From Gracilaria domingensis (taxonomy: Eukaryota > Rhodophyta > Florideophyceae > Gracilariales > Gracilariaceae), in NCBI GenBank assembly GCA_022539475.1, contig VCMS01000025.1, positions 1-64,000 of the forward strand: a stretch of 64,000 nt of DNA, read 5' to 3'. Shown piece by piece: positions 53,037-64,000 of the stretch. The notes under the pieces are model-generated. The model saw only the letters and a program-made list of their open reading frames with translations, ran no database searches and was not told the origin of the DNA. Positions within the stretch are counted from its first letter, which is position 1, and each line of letters begins with the position of its first letter. The position numbers and the translations under genes were made by a program.

Positions 53037-54361
53037 CTACGGAGAGGTGGCGACGCGCGGCCCGTTGAACGAGTGAATGATGAAGCGCAGCACGCGAGAA
53101 AACGGCGCCACTTCTTCCACCCACCGACCGTCCCATTCGCCGCCAACCTCGACCTGAGCATTGCCGCATGTGACGCCGTCCAGAATGGTTTCGCCGTTTC
53201 TGCCCTTCAGCGTCACCGTCAGGTGCCCGCGCGAGCAGTCTCGCACGTTGAATACCATCCCTGCCGTTGACGGTCCGAGAACCTCGACGGCACGCTCATC
53301 TGTGTGCGCTGCAAGCACCATCTCGTGGCCTGACAGCGCCTTGGCTGAAGCCTGCCAACGTCCCCATTCATCCACGTCCCACCTCACATATTCACAGGTC
53401 CCTGCAAACGCCCAGCAGTTAGTCCTTTGTTAACCTTGTCAATACTTCAATGCAGCAACTTACATGGAGTAAACTCGTACATTTCCCCCTTATAGTGCAC
53501 GGAAAGCATCCCAATCGTTTCTGTTTTTATCAACACTTCTCGTATCGCTCCAAGAGCCAAAATGGACAAGTCCGGTTCATCTTTGAACGCATTCGCCTGA
53601 ACCCACCACCAGCGGCTTGGAAATGAGCGGCCCCAGTTCTTCTCGCAGTAGACTGAACCCCCTGTTACATCCACTTCCACATCCCCGCAGCGAATATATC
53701 CACTCGTTATCGCTCCGTGCGCCATGAGTACTTGATACCCCGGTTCAAATACTCCAAACTTGGCGAGCCAAGACGATGTATGACGTGAGCTTCCGCGTGT
53801 TCCCCATGTTAGCATAGGTGTGTAATCAATCCCCCACTCAATTCGCTTTGAACTGGCCAGCTCCCCGTCGCTGTCAAACAGTCCATGGCAGCATATGTCA
53901 CATATTTGATATCCTTGCAGTGTGGGGTCATCAGTGGACCTGCGAACCCAGTGCCCAATATCGAATCTGCTCGTGCTACCGTAAAACCTACCATTCTCTT
54001 TTGGCAACTTGGACACATACAGCGAATCGTCTGACGATAGCAGTTGCACCGTACCTTCGCCAGGGGCCTCAATTGCAAACATAAACGCAAAACTATCGCT
54101 TGTTTCAGGAAGAGATACCCTTAAGTACCATCCCTCGAAGAAGTTTTCTTGTGGTTGGCGAAGCGAATAATAGGAAAACGAATGCTTTGAATTTATGAGC
54201 GGCGGTATCTCACTTGGTGGAGGCCATCTGACTCTTTCAGTCGATTTGGCCGTTTGTGACATTCGCAGAGGTGATGCTTTTGAACTAAAGTAACACGGGT
54301 TCACCCGAAGCGGTACAGCAGGGATAAATGAAATGCTCTCGACTTGGATTGCAGCGAACAT
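53037..54361 (-). CDS. VTE1: Tocopherol cyclase, plastid, two exons
   Basis: Closes the chromanol ring in vitamin E synthesis. Exon 1 is 54361-53464 and exon 2 is 53401-53037; the 62-nt intron (GTAAGT, GACTAAC branch point, GCAG) joins in phase across EFTPWTCEYVRWD, giving 420 residues. Family motifs are FFEGWYLRVSLPE, GHWVRRSTDD and CEKNWGRSFPSRWWWVQANA, then WGRWQASA and ILDGVTCGNAQVEVGGEW in exon 2. The first ~35 residues (MFAAIQVESISFIPAVPLRV) look like a plastid transit peptide. It diverges from the M17 aminopeptidase; its 3' end is ~190 bp from the cyclin start. Confidence 0.95.
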
Positions 54362-54910
54362 TACGGATAGATGGAGCTAGAAACCTGTCACTCAATATCG
54401 CGGTGATCCGTATTATCGCAGTGGAAACAAGGGCCTGGAATTCTGATCACATAATCGTGCGAAGCACCATTAATCTTGGTAGTGCGGTAATAGAGCTTCT
54501 CCATGCCAAAGAAGAGCGGCATCGTGTCAAACTACCGAAGAGGGGTGACGAGCACAGTTCAGGACCTGAACTCCAGGTCTTGTCTCAATGAACATGCTAT
54601 GCTTGACTTGGCCAATCACGTCGATGCAATCATGGTCCGATGCCATACGGATTCTCGACAAGTGGCTCTTGACAATGCAATCACAGGGTGAACGCGAGCT
54701 GGATCCGCTTCTTCAAACTACAGACGATTCCATGCTTATGCTCCAGAGTAGTGAATTGAGGTCATTCTGGTATCAGAAGGCAATGCAGTACAAACGAGGT
54801 ATCATCGACAGCCTGGCGACAAGTTATTGCTCCAAGTGGATGGTGAAATACACTGAGTAGACGTACTGCCAATAGGACTTCTGAGAACCAATGATATCAT
54901 CATTGCGACG
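54362..54910. promoter_or_regulatory. Divergent interval between VTE1 and the aminopeptidase
   Basis: It should hold both promoters. A 90-codon ATG-started frame at 54588-54860 (plus) looks moderately protein-like but matches nothing I know, and it may be part of the aminopeptidase 5' leader. Confidence 0.35.
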
Positions 54911-56458
54911 ATGAACCATCGATTGTTTTTCTTTGTTCCATACGTACGGCTCACGGTTCCGCGCCGCACTCACGCTATTCCTTTGAGAGAAAGACCACGG
55001 AGACGCTTCGTTACCCTCTCGGCATCGAATGCTACTGATCCAGGAATGTCCTCGGTACTTTCAGCTAATCGCTTCCGATCCAATTTTTCTGAGTCTAATG
55101 AAGGAACACTCCTTGACCTCGTTCCCAAAGGAGAGTGGGATGACTATGTTCAACGTCAACTTCCAGTCCAGAAGGCGTGGCTCACAGCCCATGGAAGCCC
55201 TACGTCGCCTACGCCGGTTCCAGCAGCAGATGCCTCCATAGACCGTTTTGTTCTGCCTATCAAGCCTGGCTCACAAAACTTGTGGCGACTTGCCGCCGCC
55301 TTCTCGGGCCTACCAAAAGGCAAATTGTACACCATAAACGAAGCTGCTGGCTTCGACAATGCCATGATTGAACTTGCTTGGGGCCTCACGGCTTATACGT
55401 TCACGCAGTACAAAAAACGAGATGAGGAACCCAAAGAACTCACGACCCTTGTTCGTCGAACCGCTTCGGGAAGCGCAGAACGAGCAGATGTTGACCGAGC
55501 TCTGCACGCGACGTATATGGTCCGCGATATGATCTCAACCCCGGCTGAAGACTTTGGACCGCCGAACCTTGAGGCAGCGGTTTCCACTCTAGCGGCACAG
55601 CATGCTGCACGTTCGTCGTCCATTGTAGGCCAACAACTTTTGCAACACGATTTTCCTCAAGTTCATCGTGTTGGTCGGGCGGCCAGTAGCGACAGGGCAC
55701 CAAGACTCCTTGAACTCATTTGGAACCAATCAGCAGAGAGAAGCCTCACTCTTGTTGGGAAGGGAGTTTGTTACGACACTGGTGGGCTCAGCCTAAAACC
55801 AACAAGTTCGATGCTGACCATGAGCAAAGACATGGGAGGTGCTGCCCATGTACTAGGACTTGCTCATATGATAATGGACGCTAAACTGGATGTACGCCTC
55901 AGAGTACTCATTCCTGCGGTAGAGAATGCCGTTGGTAGCAACAGTTATCGCCCAGGGGACATTCTGACAGCCAGAAACGGCATGACGACGCTCAACTCTA
56001 ATTCAGATGCCGAAGGCCGTCTCATATTGGCGGATGCCTTGGTTGCAGCAACGGAAGACAACCCCGAGTTAATTATTGACTGCGCGACGTTAACTGGAGC
56101 TCAAAGAGTCGCATTGGGGCCAGAGATCCCCGGGGTGTTTTGTGATGATGATGAGATCTCCGATGAGCTATATTCATTGGGCAAGAAAGTCGAAGACCTA
56201 GTTTGGAGACTACCACTTCACGAACCGTATCGTAAACTACTGGATACACCTCTTGCAGATATCAAGAGTTGCGGTAGTACTGGGCTCGGAGCGGCTATCA
56301 CGGCAGCGCTATATCTAAAGGAATTCGTTGGTGATGCAAAGTGGATGCACATTGATCTCATGGCTTACAATAGTACCTCCAGCCCAGGCAGACCTGAAGG
56401 GGGCGAAGCAATGGGGCTTCGCGCTCTTTTTGAACTCGTTCGAAAACGCTTCTCGTAA
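54911..56458 (+). CDS. M17 leucyl aminopeptidase, probably organellar
   Basis: A 515-residue protein in one exon. The C-terminal catalytic half has the M17 metal and active-site motifs: VGKGVCYDTGGLSLKP (Lys and Asp ligands), SKDMGGAA, and NSDAEGRLILADAL, a conservative variant of the NTDAEGR signature. These enzymes cut N-terminal residues from peptides with two metal ions and usually form hexamers. The N-terminus (MNHRLFFFVPYVRLTVPRRT, then RERPRRRFVTLSASN) is basic and fits a transit peptide. Its stop is only 19 bp from the convergent XAP5 stop. Confidence 0.93.
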   Translation: MNHRLFFFVPYVRLTVPRRTHAIPLRERPRRRFVTLSASNATDPGMSSVLSANRFRSNFSESNEGTLLDLVPKGEWDDYVQRQLPVQKAWLTAHGSPTSPTPVPAADASIDRFVLPIKPGSQNLWRLAAAFSGLPKGKLYTINEAAGFDNAMIELAWGLTAYTFTQYKKRDEEPKELTTLVRRTASGSAERADVDRALHATYMVRDMISTPAEDFGPPNLEAAVSTLAAQHAARSSSIVGQQLLQHDFPQVHRVGRAASSDRAPRLLELIWNQSAERSLTLVGKGVCYDTGGLSLKPTSSMLTMSKDMGGAAHVLGLAHMIMDAKLDVRLRVLIPAVENAVGSNSYRPGDILTARNGMTTLNSNSDAEGRLILADALVAATEDNPELIIDCATLTGAQRVALGPEIPGVFCDDDEISDELYSLGKKVEDLVWRLPLHEPYRKLLDTPLADIKSCGSTGLGAAITAALYLKEFVGDAKWMHIDLMAYNSTSSPGRPEGGEAMGLRALFELVRKRFS

Positions 56459-56477
56459 TGATATGTAGTGATTCGTT

Positions 56478-57557
56478 TCACTTCCCGTGAATGGTATACT
56501 TTGAAAACTTTTTGGTGGGATCATAAACTTCCCAACGAGAAGCAGGAAAAATATGACGGTTTCTCTCGTACCAGCGTCGTTCGACTACCTTCGCTGCGTG
56601 AGCGTCTTCCTTCTCTTTGCTGGCGTCTGCAACGAGACGGACGTCTTCTACAACGTCGAAGCTGAAAAGAGGGCCACTTTTCTGTGTCATGAAACAACAA
56701 AAATATGTTAGCGAAGGGATCTTGGGTCGTTTAGTGTATACACGAAGACTTACCCCACGGGCTTTAGAGACGATGAAATCATAAAAGGAGTAGTGATGGG
56801 GAATAATAAGATCCTCCTTGATGAACATAAGTGACTCAGCTGTAGTGTTACGTAATTGTTTGATCTGAGGCTGAATCATATTGAGGAAGTGCCCGATTGT
56901 TGTTCCCTTTTTACAGTTAATGAACTTTCGATGTCCAGTCCCATCCCAGAAACTGTATGTGATTCGCACAGTCTGGTTCTTTATAGTCTGCTGTTTGTCA
57001 AGCCATTCTTGCTTTAGTCGTTCTCGCTCTTCCTGTCGCGCTTGTTCAAGATCTCTGTCTGGTAAAAAATGGGTGTCAACATTGGGGTCCTTCCCTAACC
57101 TTCTCTTCTTTAGTAGATTGGAAGGCTTTGAACACTTCGGCGCAGTTGGTTCTTGAGAGGAGGTCGAATCTGAATCGAAATCACTTTCATCGCTTTCCGG
57201 CGCAAATGAAAGAGCCGTTCGCTCGGCTTTTCGCTTCACTGGTTTGGTAGCAGATGAAGAAGCACACTCTCCAGAGCATGGTTGCGTTTCTTTCGTTTCC
57301 ACCCCACTTCGAAGCTGTTCCTTTCGGGCTTTGAAATCTTGATGAGTCACAAGCCCTACCGTTTCAGTGTTGAGCAAATCATCGACCGTGTTGGAACGTG
57401 CCTCAAAGTTGTTCGAGACTGCGTTTTCAAGAACTTTGGATGAAGCTGTTACGATTTGCTCCTTTCTTCTCTCTATTTGCTCATGTTGTGACTTTCTTTG
57501 AGCCTCGAGGGCCTGAATTCTTGACGCTGCCTTTGAACTACCTGGGTAAGATGACAT
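56478..57557 (-). CDS. XAP5/FAM50 nuclear protein, two exons
   Basis: Homologue of FAM50A and of plant XCT, nuclear proteins linked to splicing, small RNAs and the circadian clock. Exon 1 is 57557-56754 and exon 2 is 56681-56478, joined across [15 protein letters not shown] to give 335 residues. The 72-nt intron (GTAAGT, CGCTAAC, ACAG) is phase 0 and contains no stop in frame, so its retention would add 24 residues. Conserved strings are [35 protein letters not shown] and [20 protein letters not shown]. The N-terminal third is coiled coil and acidic. The start is the first ATG ([20 protein letters not shown]). Confidence 0.95.
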   Translation of the reverse strand: MSSYPGSSKAASRIQALEAQRKSQHEQIERRKEQIVTASSKVLENAVSNNFEARSNTVDDLLNTETVGLVTHQDFKARKEQLRSGVETKETQPCSGECASSSATKPVKRKAERTALSFAPESDESDFDSDSTSSQEPTAPKCSKPSNLLKKRRLGKDPNVDTHFLPDRDLEQARQEERERLKQEWLDKQQTIKNQTVRITYSFWDGTGHRKFINCKKGTTIGHFLNMIQPQIKQLRNTTAESLMFIKEDLIIPHHYSFYDFIVSKARGVSLRVYTKRPKIPSLTYFCCFMTQKSGPLFSFDVVEDVRLVADASKEKEDAHAAKVVERRWYERNRHIFPASRWEVYDPTKKFSKYTIHGK

Positions 57558-60127
57558 CTGTGGGAAGCGAGGTATGCTTAGGAGAATGTTATAACAGCAT
57601 CTACACAGATACAATGCGGAGAAGGATAATGAATGAAGGCCTCACGGGCCACGAACATGGCAAAACGAAGCTTTCCTCCCGTCCATAATGTCGCTCTCAG
57701 ACTTTCTAATCCAACTTTGAAAACAGTTGGAAACTTCAAACACGTGTATAAACTTTGGGAGCTGAAAGTTTATGTACAGAGGTACCTTTGTACCCCATGG
57801 TATGTAAAAAAATCTTTTCTTATTATCTATATCCAAAGAACTTCATTTATATCAAACCTATATCACACCCATATCTGCCATTTCCACGGGGTAGAGATAG
57901 AAGCTTGACAACGACCACTTCACGATTCTCTCGCGACGGGAAAAGACAAAAAAATAACTGAATGCTTGTGGTGCGGCAAGGAGCACAGTAGTTCACAAAA
58001 TGTGGCGCTTCTTCGTCATGAAAGAGAATGGACCTTCTCTTAAGGCAAGCATAATATGCTATATTGTAATATGGTATATTATACCGGAAGGCCCAAAATT
58101 GGCGTGCAATGTTGCACTGAAAGAAATAAAGCACGATCCAAGTCATGAAATGTAGCCTTTGTTTACTGGTCCTTGTCAAAAGAGATGTTCGTGAGGGTTC
58201 TGGTTATCTCAAAACTTTTTAAAAACGAGGCCATGGTGATTGAGATGAAGATTTGCAAGGAAGGAAAAAGAGAGAGACGAGGGGCAAACCGACCGTATAG
58301 TGGGTAAAATCGGCCTTACCACACCATATGCTTAGTTCGTAAACCAATTTCTGTTGTGCGCTGAACAATACCCAAGTGCTAAAGTACCGTATACAAGTCG
58401 ACTGCTGCGGCCAGCGCGTGGCCGCTCAGGACCGTAACGTAGGCGATGACGATTGGCAATTAACTTCGTCACTGTTCGTACCGGACGAACTGTAAGACAT
58501 CTATATGTACTTTTCATAGCAGCACCGGGTGTTTAGTAGCCACAATTTGCATCGATCGTATCATCGCCTCCCAAACTCATGCTGCGTGCTGCGCAGCAGA
58601 GTCTGTCAGGGTCGAATGATGTATCAAAAGCAAAGGAGATATGCCCAGAAAGCGGCCGTTCTCCACAGTCAAAGTCCTCTTCATGTTTCCGCGGCTTCTT
58701 GCATGCTCGCACCTATCTATCTTGTGAACGATGTCATCGCCATGGTTGGCGAAAAACGTCACATCGTGGCAGTTGGCAAGAGGCAAGAGCGAGGCGGTGA
58801 AGGAAGTGTACAGAAAGTATCTTTGCCTTCGGTAGTATAAAACAGAGGGACAAAACATTTCCTTTGAACGTTGCTTTAGAGTCCGAAGTTAGAACCATGA
58901 AGGAATATATATTAAAACGCTTGTTTTTGTCAGTATCGTCAAGCGCAGCTCTATTTTGGAATACTCTATATGGCAGAAATTAAGACTGGCAATTTTCTAC
59001 AAGAGGTTAAACTATACGGTGTACAGCCAAACTTCTCCCACACCTAAGCCCATCAAGTTTTTCGATACAAAATCCGGTCATCGATGGACCGACCAGGAAT
59101 TTTAGAGATAAGTTCTAACTGTTACTAGCAAGTGTAATGAAGTGCATGTATGAACCGAACGTCCCTACATATGCTTCAGGCACTGGAAAACGCCACGCAA
59201 TTGATTTTGACCTACAGCACCTTGGCCTCTGCTCGTTCCATCTTCCATGATTGTAGCACTGCGCCAGTAGAATTGCCGATGCCTTCAACCACTTGGTTCA
59301 TCAGAAAGAAGAGATATAACTTCAAGTGAGTGTTTCAATGGCGTTTGTCGTGCAAGAGATGTCTTATAGAGAAGATCGCACTTCTTCTTCTTCTTTATTT
59401 CGGACATCGACCTCTAATTCCTAGGTCGAAGTAGAAGGTTTTTTTTACAGAAAGCTCTCTCTCGTCAGAAAGGCCAAAAACCATTGCGGGTGTTGTCTAA
59501 TCAATTCTTGGAGACTCAGATTATGTCGTGCAGATAAAGGAGGGAGCGTTTCTCGGCGAGAGGCGTTCGTCAGAGGGAATCTCAGTACCATATGGTCTGC
59601 ATCCTTTTTGACGTTTGTACCACAAGCACATCGTTCAGTTTTTCCGTTGATGTACGAAGCAACATGTAGATTCGGAACGTGTCCCGTGAAAAGCTAGGCT
59701 AGTAAAACCTCAGCTTTTTCGTACTTCAAACTTGTAATTAGGGGCTTAAGTTCGTGTACCATTTCAAACGTAAGCGCAAGGTCCATCTCCCTACGCACAC
59801 ATTTTAAAGACTTGCCTCGCTTGTCGGAACATAACGAAGGACGTAATACACATGCTGAGCCTCAGTGCGGGGACGAGCGGACTTTCGCGCTGGATCTCCC
59901 TCCCCAGTAATCTCTATGAAGATTGTGGGCAACGAGTTCTACGCCGCACGGCCTCTAACCGCCAACTCATTCCTATATAAACCTCTTTGGGAAAGGAATC
60001 AACCGAAACGATGTGGGATTTCAACTGCTGCCCAGTGCTCCAAAAACATCCGTAATCTTCTGGTCTAGGCATTCGTCAAGTAATTCCTGTGTACAATCCC
60101 TTTGTCTCTTGAAGCATCACATCCACA
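57558..60127. other. Gene-free interval
   Basis: No gene supported in 2.6 kb. A TAATATG/CATATTA-like AT-rich patch lies around 58045-58080. Frames at 58529-58858 start on non-ATG codons or match nothing. The last part should hold the promoter of the GDPD gene. Confidence 0.4.
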
Positions 60128-61458
60128 ATGATGCTTTGTTTCCCTCGTTTTGCGCTATTTTCGCTCACAGTTGCCTCTTCACCGCTCACATATGGCCCGC
60201 GTCCTTTTTACCTGGTTGACGAGATGAGGCCTTCGGCCCTGAAGACATCGATGCAAAAGTGCATGTCCCAGACACCGAAGACTTCGCTCTTCTCAATTGG
60301 TCATCGCGGTGCTTGCATGCAGTTCCCAGAGCATACAAAAGAGTCTTTTGTTGCCGTCGCACGTATGGGCGCCGGAATTCTCGGTTGTAAGTAGAATTAC
60401 TTCTCTCATGGAACAATTTCATCCTTCATGTTTTGTTGTTGCGCATTGTTTTTAATGCCGATTTAGCCGATTTCCTAACAGAGATATGATTCGCTTTCTG
60501 TTTTCACATTCTCAGAGGCGAGGTCACCTTCACAAGAGACTTAGAGCTTGTCTGCCGCCATTCGCAATGTGATTTGCATACTACAACCAACATTCTTGCA
60601 ACAAATCTCGCCTCCAAGTGCTCTGAACCTTTCAAACCTGCTAATGGCAGCCGTCTAGCTTCTGCAAGATGTTGCACCTCTGACATTACCCTTGCTGAAT
60701 TTAAGACACTTACAGGAAAGATGGATGGTGCCGATGTGTCGGCTACAACTGTAGAAGAGTACCTTCAAGGCACTCCTTCGTGGCGAACTGATCTGTACTC
60801 TTCGTCAGGTGCAGTGGGTACTCTACTTACTCACGCAGAATCCATCAAACTATTCCGTGAGTTGGGCTGTAAGTATACGCCGGAATTGAAACGACCGAGT
60901 GTTTTCATGCCTTTCAACGGCTTTACCCAGAAAAAATATGCTCAGAAGCTCATCGACGAGTACAAAAGGGCTGGAGTGTCTTCAGATGACGTGTGGGTGC
61001 AATCGTTTTATCGGGAAGATATAATGTATTGGATAGAAAATGAACCACGATTTGGAAATCAGGCAGTTCTTCTTGATGATCGTTACGAAGACGAGACCTT
61101 CAACCCAGAGGACCCTAGGACCTATACACCGTCCATGTCGGAGATTTACAACATGGGTGTTCGCATCATTGCGCCGCCCATATTTTTCCTTCTCACTACG
61201 AATGATTCGAACACACTTGTTCCCTCAGCTTATGCTCGTGAGGCATATGACGCTGGATTAGATATTATCACATGGACACTTGAACGTTCTGGGGCGCCCC
61301 CATCTGGATTTCCCTTATTTTTCCTGGAGAAGGCTCTTAAAACGGATGGCGACATCATGGAGGTTGTTCATGTTCTCGCTATCCAAGTCAAGGTTCTTGG
61401 TATATTCAGTGACTGGCCAGCCACTGTTACATTCTTCGCAAACTGCTTTGGCCTTTAA
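60128..61458 (+). CDS. Secreted glycerophosphodiester phosphodiesterase, two exons
   Basis: Hydrolyses glycerophosphodiesters to glycerol-3-phosphate and an alcohol. Exon 1 is 60128-60386 and exon 2 is 60518-61458; the 131-nt intron has GTAAGT, CCTAAC and an AGAG acceptor whose second AG keeps the frame, giving 399 residues. The join yields [20 protein letters not shown], matching the family IxECDVxxTkD pattern with Glu replaced by Gly. Catalytic GHRGA, PEHT and the [11 protein letters not shown] segment are present. The first ~20 residues ([18 protein letters not shown]) form a signal peptide, so it acts in the secretory pathway or wall, as in plant GDPD proteins. It may aid phosphate recovery. 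Confidence 0.9.
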
Positions 61459-64000
61459 GTTTTCTTCTTCGTGTACTCTTCTCAATAGAGTGTTTAACAG
61501 TGTCTGCTGGGATTCTGAGCTGTATTCCTATGGATGATTTCGTCAAATTTGACGCTCTCCAGTATCATTTTGGTTGACTTCGTAAACTGAACTTCTAGTT
61601 TAGCATTTCACATATATCTTTTTCTCAAAGAAAAAGTCTAGTTCAATAAAAATTGTGCAAAATCTAGCTGTCTTGAGCCATCATAAGGTAACATACGATG
61701 CCCAAATGTGGTTGACGAGCTGATCGAACGCTCGCAACCTGGAAATGGAGACGACATCGTGGCAATCCTTTTTTTTCGAGAGCACTTGTTTTCGGCTCTG
61801 CTAAAAATCTACACTTACCGTTAGCTCCAGACAAGGTAGATATTGGAGTCACTTCAGCAGTAAACCAAACAACATAGAAGCTGTGTAGACAATACCAAAA
61901 TCACTGACTGCTACTCCCGGCCACTACAAATAAAGTGGGCTACATTTTTTTGGTAACAAACTCTGGGTAGGGGGAAGAAGTCAGTATTAATGTGGGTGCC
62001 ACGTTAATTAAGGTGCAAAATTACACAATATGGGCTATTAATTTAGAACGGATTTTTGCTTGAGGTTTTCTAGTTTGACGAATCTTAAAGATCAACGTTG
62101 ATCTTTAAGATTCGTTATTAGCCTTTGCAGCTATAGCTAGCTAATACTTTTGAGATCTTTTACTGGTTGCATCTTGCTTTGTTTGTATTACAAACTTTGT
62201 AATCACGCACTTTTTGTTATTGCTGTTCTAGAAATGAAGTCTACAAATTGCTTCGTGCTATTGCTTTTAGTCAGTCTTTTTTTTGGGCCTGTTCTTTTAG
62301 AGCAATATTCAGTTGTGGTATATAAGACTGTGGCTGTAGTTAGAATATTGCTTAGGGTCCCGGCCGGCAAAGGTTGATCTAAAGAGGACTCTTTCTCTTG
62401 AGGATGTGAGAAAAGCGTTCTACGCGCCACGCAGATCGAATTGACCTGGAGCGGCAAATAAGGAGCCGCATCCCGTCGCAAGAGACACGTGGTTGCAACT
62501 GTTTTAGTCGGAGCGAATGTACTTTTCATCTTGTAATGAGTACACTTATGTTATGGACAAAGAACTTTCTAGATACCTGAGCGGGGAACGTGGTGATCAT
62601 CACCATGACCAACTCGCAAGATTGTTGCCCGGTGTCGTCAATCACAAGAGGAAGAATTAGTAACAGTTACAAGACATTTATTTAAACTCTATAGGAAAGA
62701 CGCGTGCACACACTCGTCTTTTGCTCTAGTGTGTTCAAATAATGATTGCCACTACATTTTGTAAATTGACGCAAATGCAGCCAAACTATGACGCCAAACG
62801 CCCAAATCGAAGAGCCAACTGCTACTGACGTGTCTCTATCGAACATGCAAGCTAAAGTGGATGAAGCTTACTGGCCACGTTGTGCGATAGACGCTACGAT
62901 TTGGCATGCGCCGTGTCACGCAGTATTATAAATAAACGTAGTGATGCTCGATGTCAATGGCCATGCAGCAAACATGTTCTCCTTCGCCGAGCCACGTAAG
63001 TTTAGACCAGGCTTGAAGCCTCACCGGCATCCTGATTTCCGCAGGCAACTTTGAGTGATCACTAGGAGTTACCATACCGGGGTGTCAGTCGTCAATTACG
63101 AGGCAAAAGGACGCTCAAGTGAAGCATTTGGCTGCATGGCAAGAAGGAGTTTTGAGATATGACCGTACCGTGTGTGGTGGACATTGGTGCGTTGAGAAGG
63201 GATGTGCGTGTAACTCATAAGCTTCTGTAAGGGACTGGGGACCGAAACAGCGCAAATTCGGCACATCGCCAGGGAAAGGCATTTCCTTTGGCCCGAAGGG
63301 AAGCTGGTTTTCTCTTGCTTCGGGTTTCCTGTCGTGATGCAGCCGACAAGTCAACGGCTGCACGCACAACGTGATGGGTAGCGATAGAGAAAATCATTTG
63401 ACGTTGTTGCTTGTCGGTGCGACAGGCAGCTTGTCAAAGAGCTTTTGACTCAACGGAGTCCAACGGCGAACATTAGATGTTGCTGCGGCGACGGTCAGCA
63501 CGGTCTATTTCATGCAGTGTATCATACGGTTAATCGCTATGGGCAATAAAGTGGGTGGTGGACCATTTGAATTATGTTGACGGGGTGCTTCAACGCATGA
63601 GTTGACGAGTGATGGGCAGGGGTGTTCCATTGAACAAATTGGGTAGCTCCAGAAATAAAGGCGTTTGTTGGGCGTCGGGGACGAAAGGTACGGCAGCTGG
63701 GCGGTGGTGCCAACGTGTGGAAGAAGAAGCAGGGTTTCTCTCAAGACGAGTGCGACAAGAAAAGGAAGCAAAAGATTGGCATGGCCAGCGTTGATGAGCG
63801 GTTGACGTGCTTGTTGTAGGTTACACGGGTTTGATTGCCAGGGCGCAGAGAAAAGGGTTTCCAAAGTTGATTTGGGTTGGCGCAGCTGGGCGAAGAATGG
63901 TGTGAGGATGATGGTTTGGTGAAAGTGGGTGAAAGCGTGACATTGCTTCCGAGCCGAGCCGAGCCGAACGAGATGTTGTGGATGCTTCAATTGTAGGGGC
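61459..64000. other. Gene-free right end
   Basis: I find no supportable gene here. Apparent frames such as 62150-62377 and 63505-63990 are short or start on non-ATG codons. A CCGAG/GAGCC short tandem lies near 63952-63970. Confidence 0.4.
62078..62115. repeat. Perfect 38-bp palindrome without spacer
   Basis: The 19 bases at 62078-62096 are the exact reverse complement of 62097-62115. It lies in non-coding sequence 620 bp after the GDPD gene. Confidence 0.95.

Noticed and set aside
63505-63990. A 161-codon minus-strand frame at the right end
   Set aside because: Starts on TTG and resembles no protein.
1-64000. tRNA, rRNA or CRISPR loci
   Set aside because: I looked for T-arm motifs of the GGTTCGAATCC type and for regularly spaced repeats and found none with a matching acceptor stem or array.

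Overview
This is a eukaryotic nuclear window, most likely from a red alga (a Chondrus-like florideophyte is my best guess). Three genes point to a plastid-bearing organism: a plastid SecE-like subunit, tocopherol cyclase, and a chorismate-lyase-like (DUF98/Ycf21) protein. A GH63 enzyme resembling mannosylglycerate hydrolases fits the red-algal solute digeneaside. Genes are compact and intron-poor. Seven introns were reconstructed, 62-131 nt long, all GT-AG, mostly with GTAAGT-type donors and a CTAAC branch point; the 8.15-kb GCN1 gene has none. The organism is an inference; the gene families are read directly from the sequence.

Layout. 1-3.8 kb: an unidentified open frame running off the left edge, then hairpin-rich non-coding sequence. 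3.8-9 kb: a DCAF4-like WD gene with one frameshift, a hypothetical gene, and a three-exon cyclophilin. 9.9-14.3 kb: a secreted tyrosinase, an array of stem-loops, and a secreted or membrane-anchored GH63 hydrolase. 17-26 kb: an unknown protein, an RHD3/Sey1-like GTPase without membrane segments, SecE, a DMT transporter, and a fusion of an FNR-like domain with a J domain. 26.3-29.5 kb: an AT-rich stretch without genes. 29.5-36.2 kb: a SPRING-like protein, a large coiled-coil protein with a seven-fold motif, a telobox Myb and a DUF98 protein, partly inside an extremely GC-rich island. 36.2-44.4 kb: GCN1. 45.9-54.4 kb: E2F, a Der/EngA GTPase, a hypothetical secreted protein, an SKA1-like protein, a cyclin and tocopherol cyclase. 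54.9-61.5 kb: M17 aminopeptidase, XAP5/FAM50 and a GDPD phosphodiesterase. 61.5-64 kb: no gene seen.

How the genes relate. No metabolic cluster or operon is visible; neighbours are arranged head-to-head or tail-to-tail. Two transcription factors (Myb and E2F) each share a GC-rich divergent promoter with a downstream gene, and both promoters contain long G-runs. E2F, the cyclin and the SKA1-like protein all belong to the cell cycle but may be neighbours by chance. The most unusual items are the FNR-J fusion, the membrane-free RHD3-like GTPase, the SPRING homologue, the repeated motif in the coiled-coil protein, and several perfect hairpins between genes.
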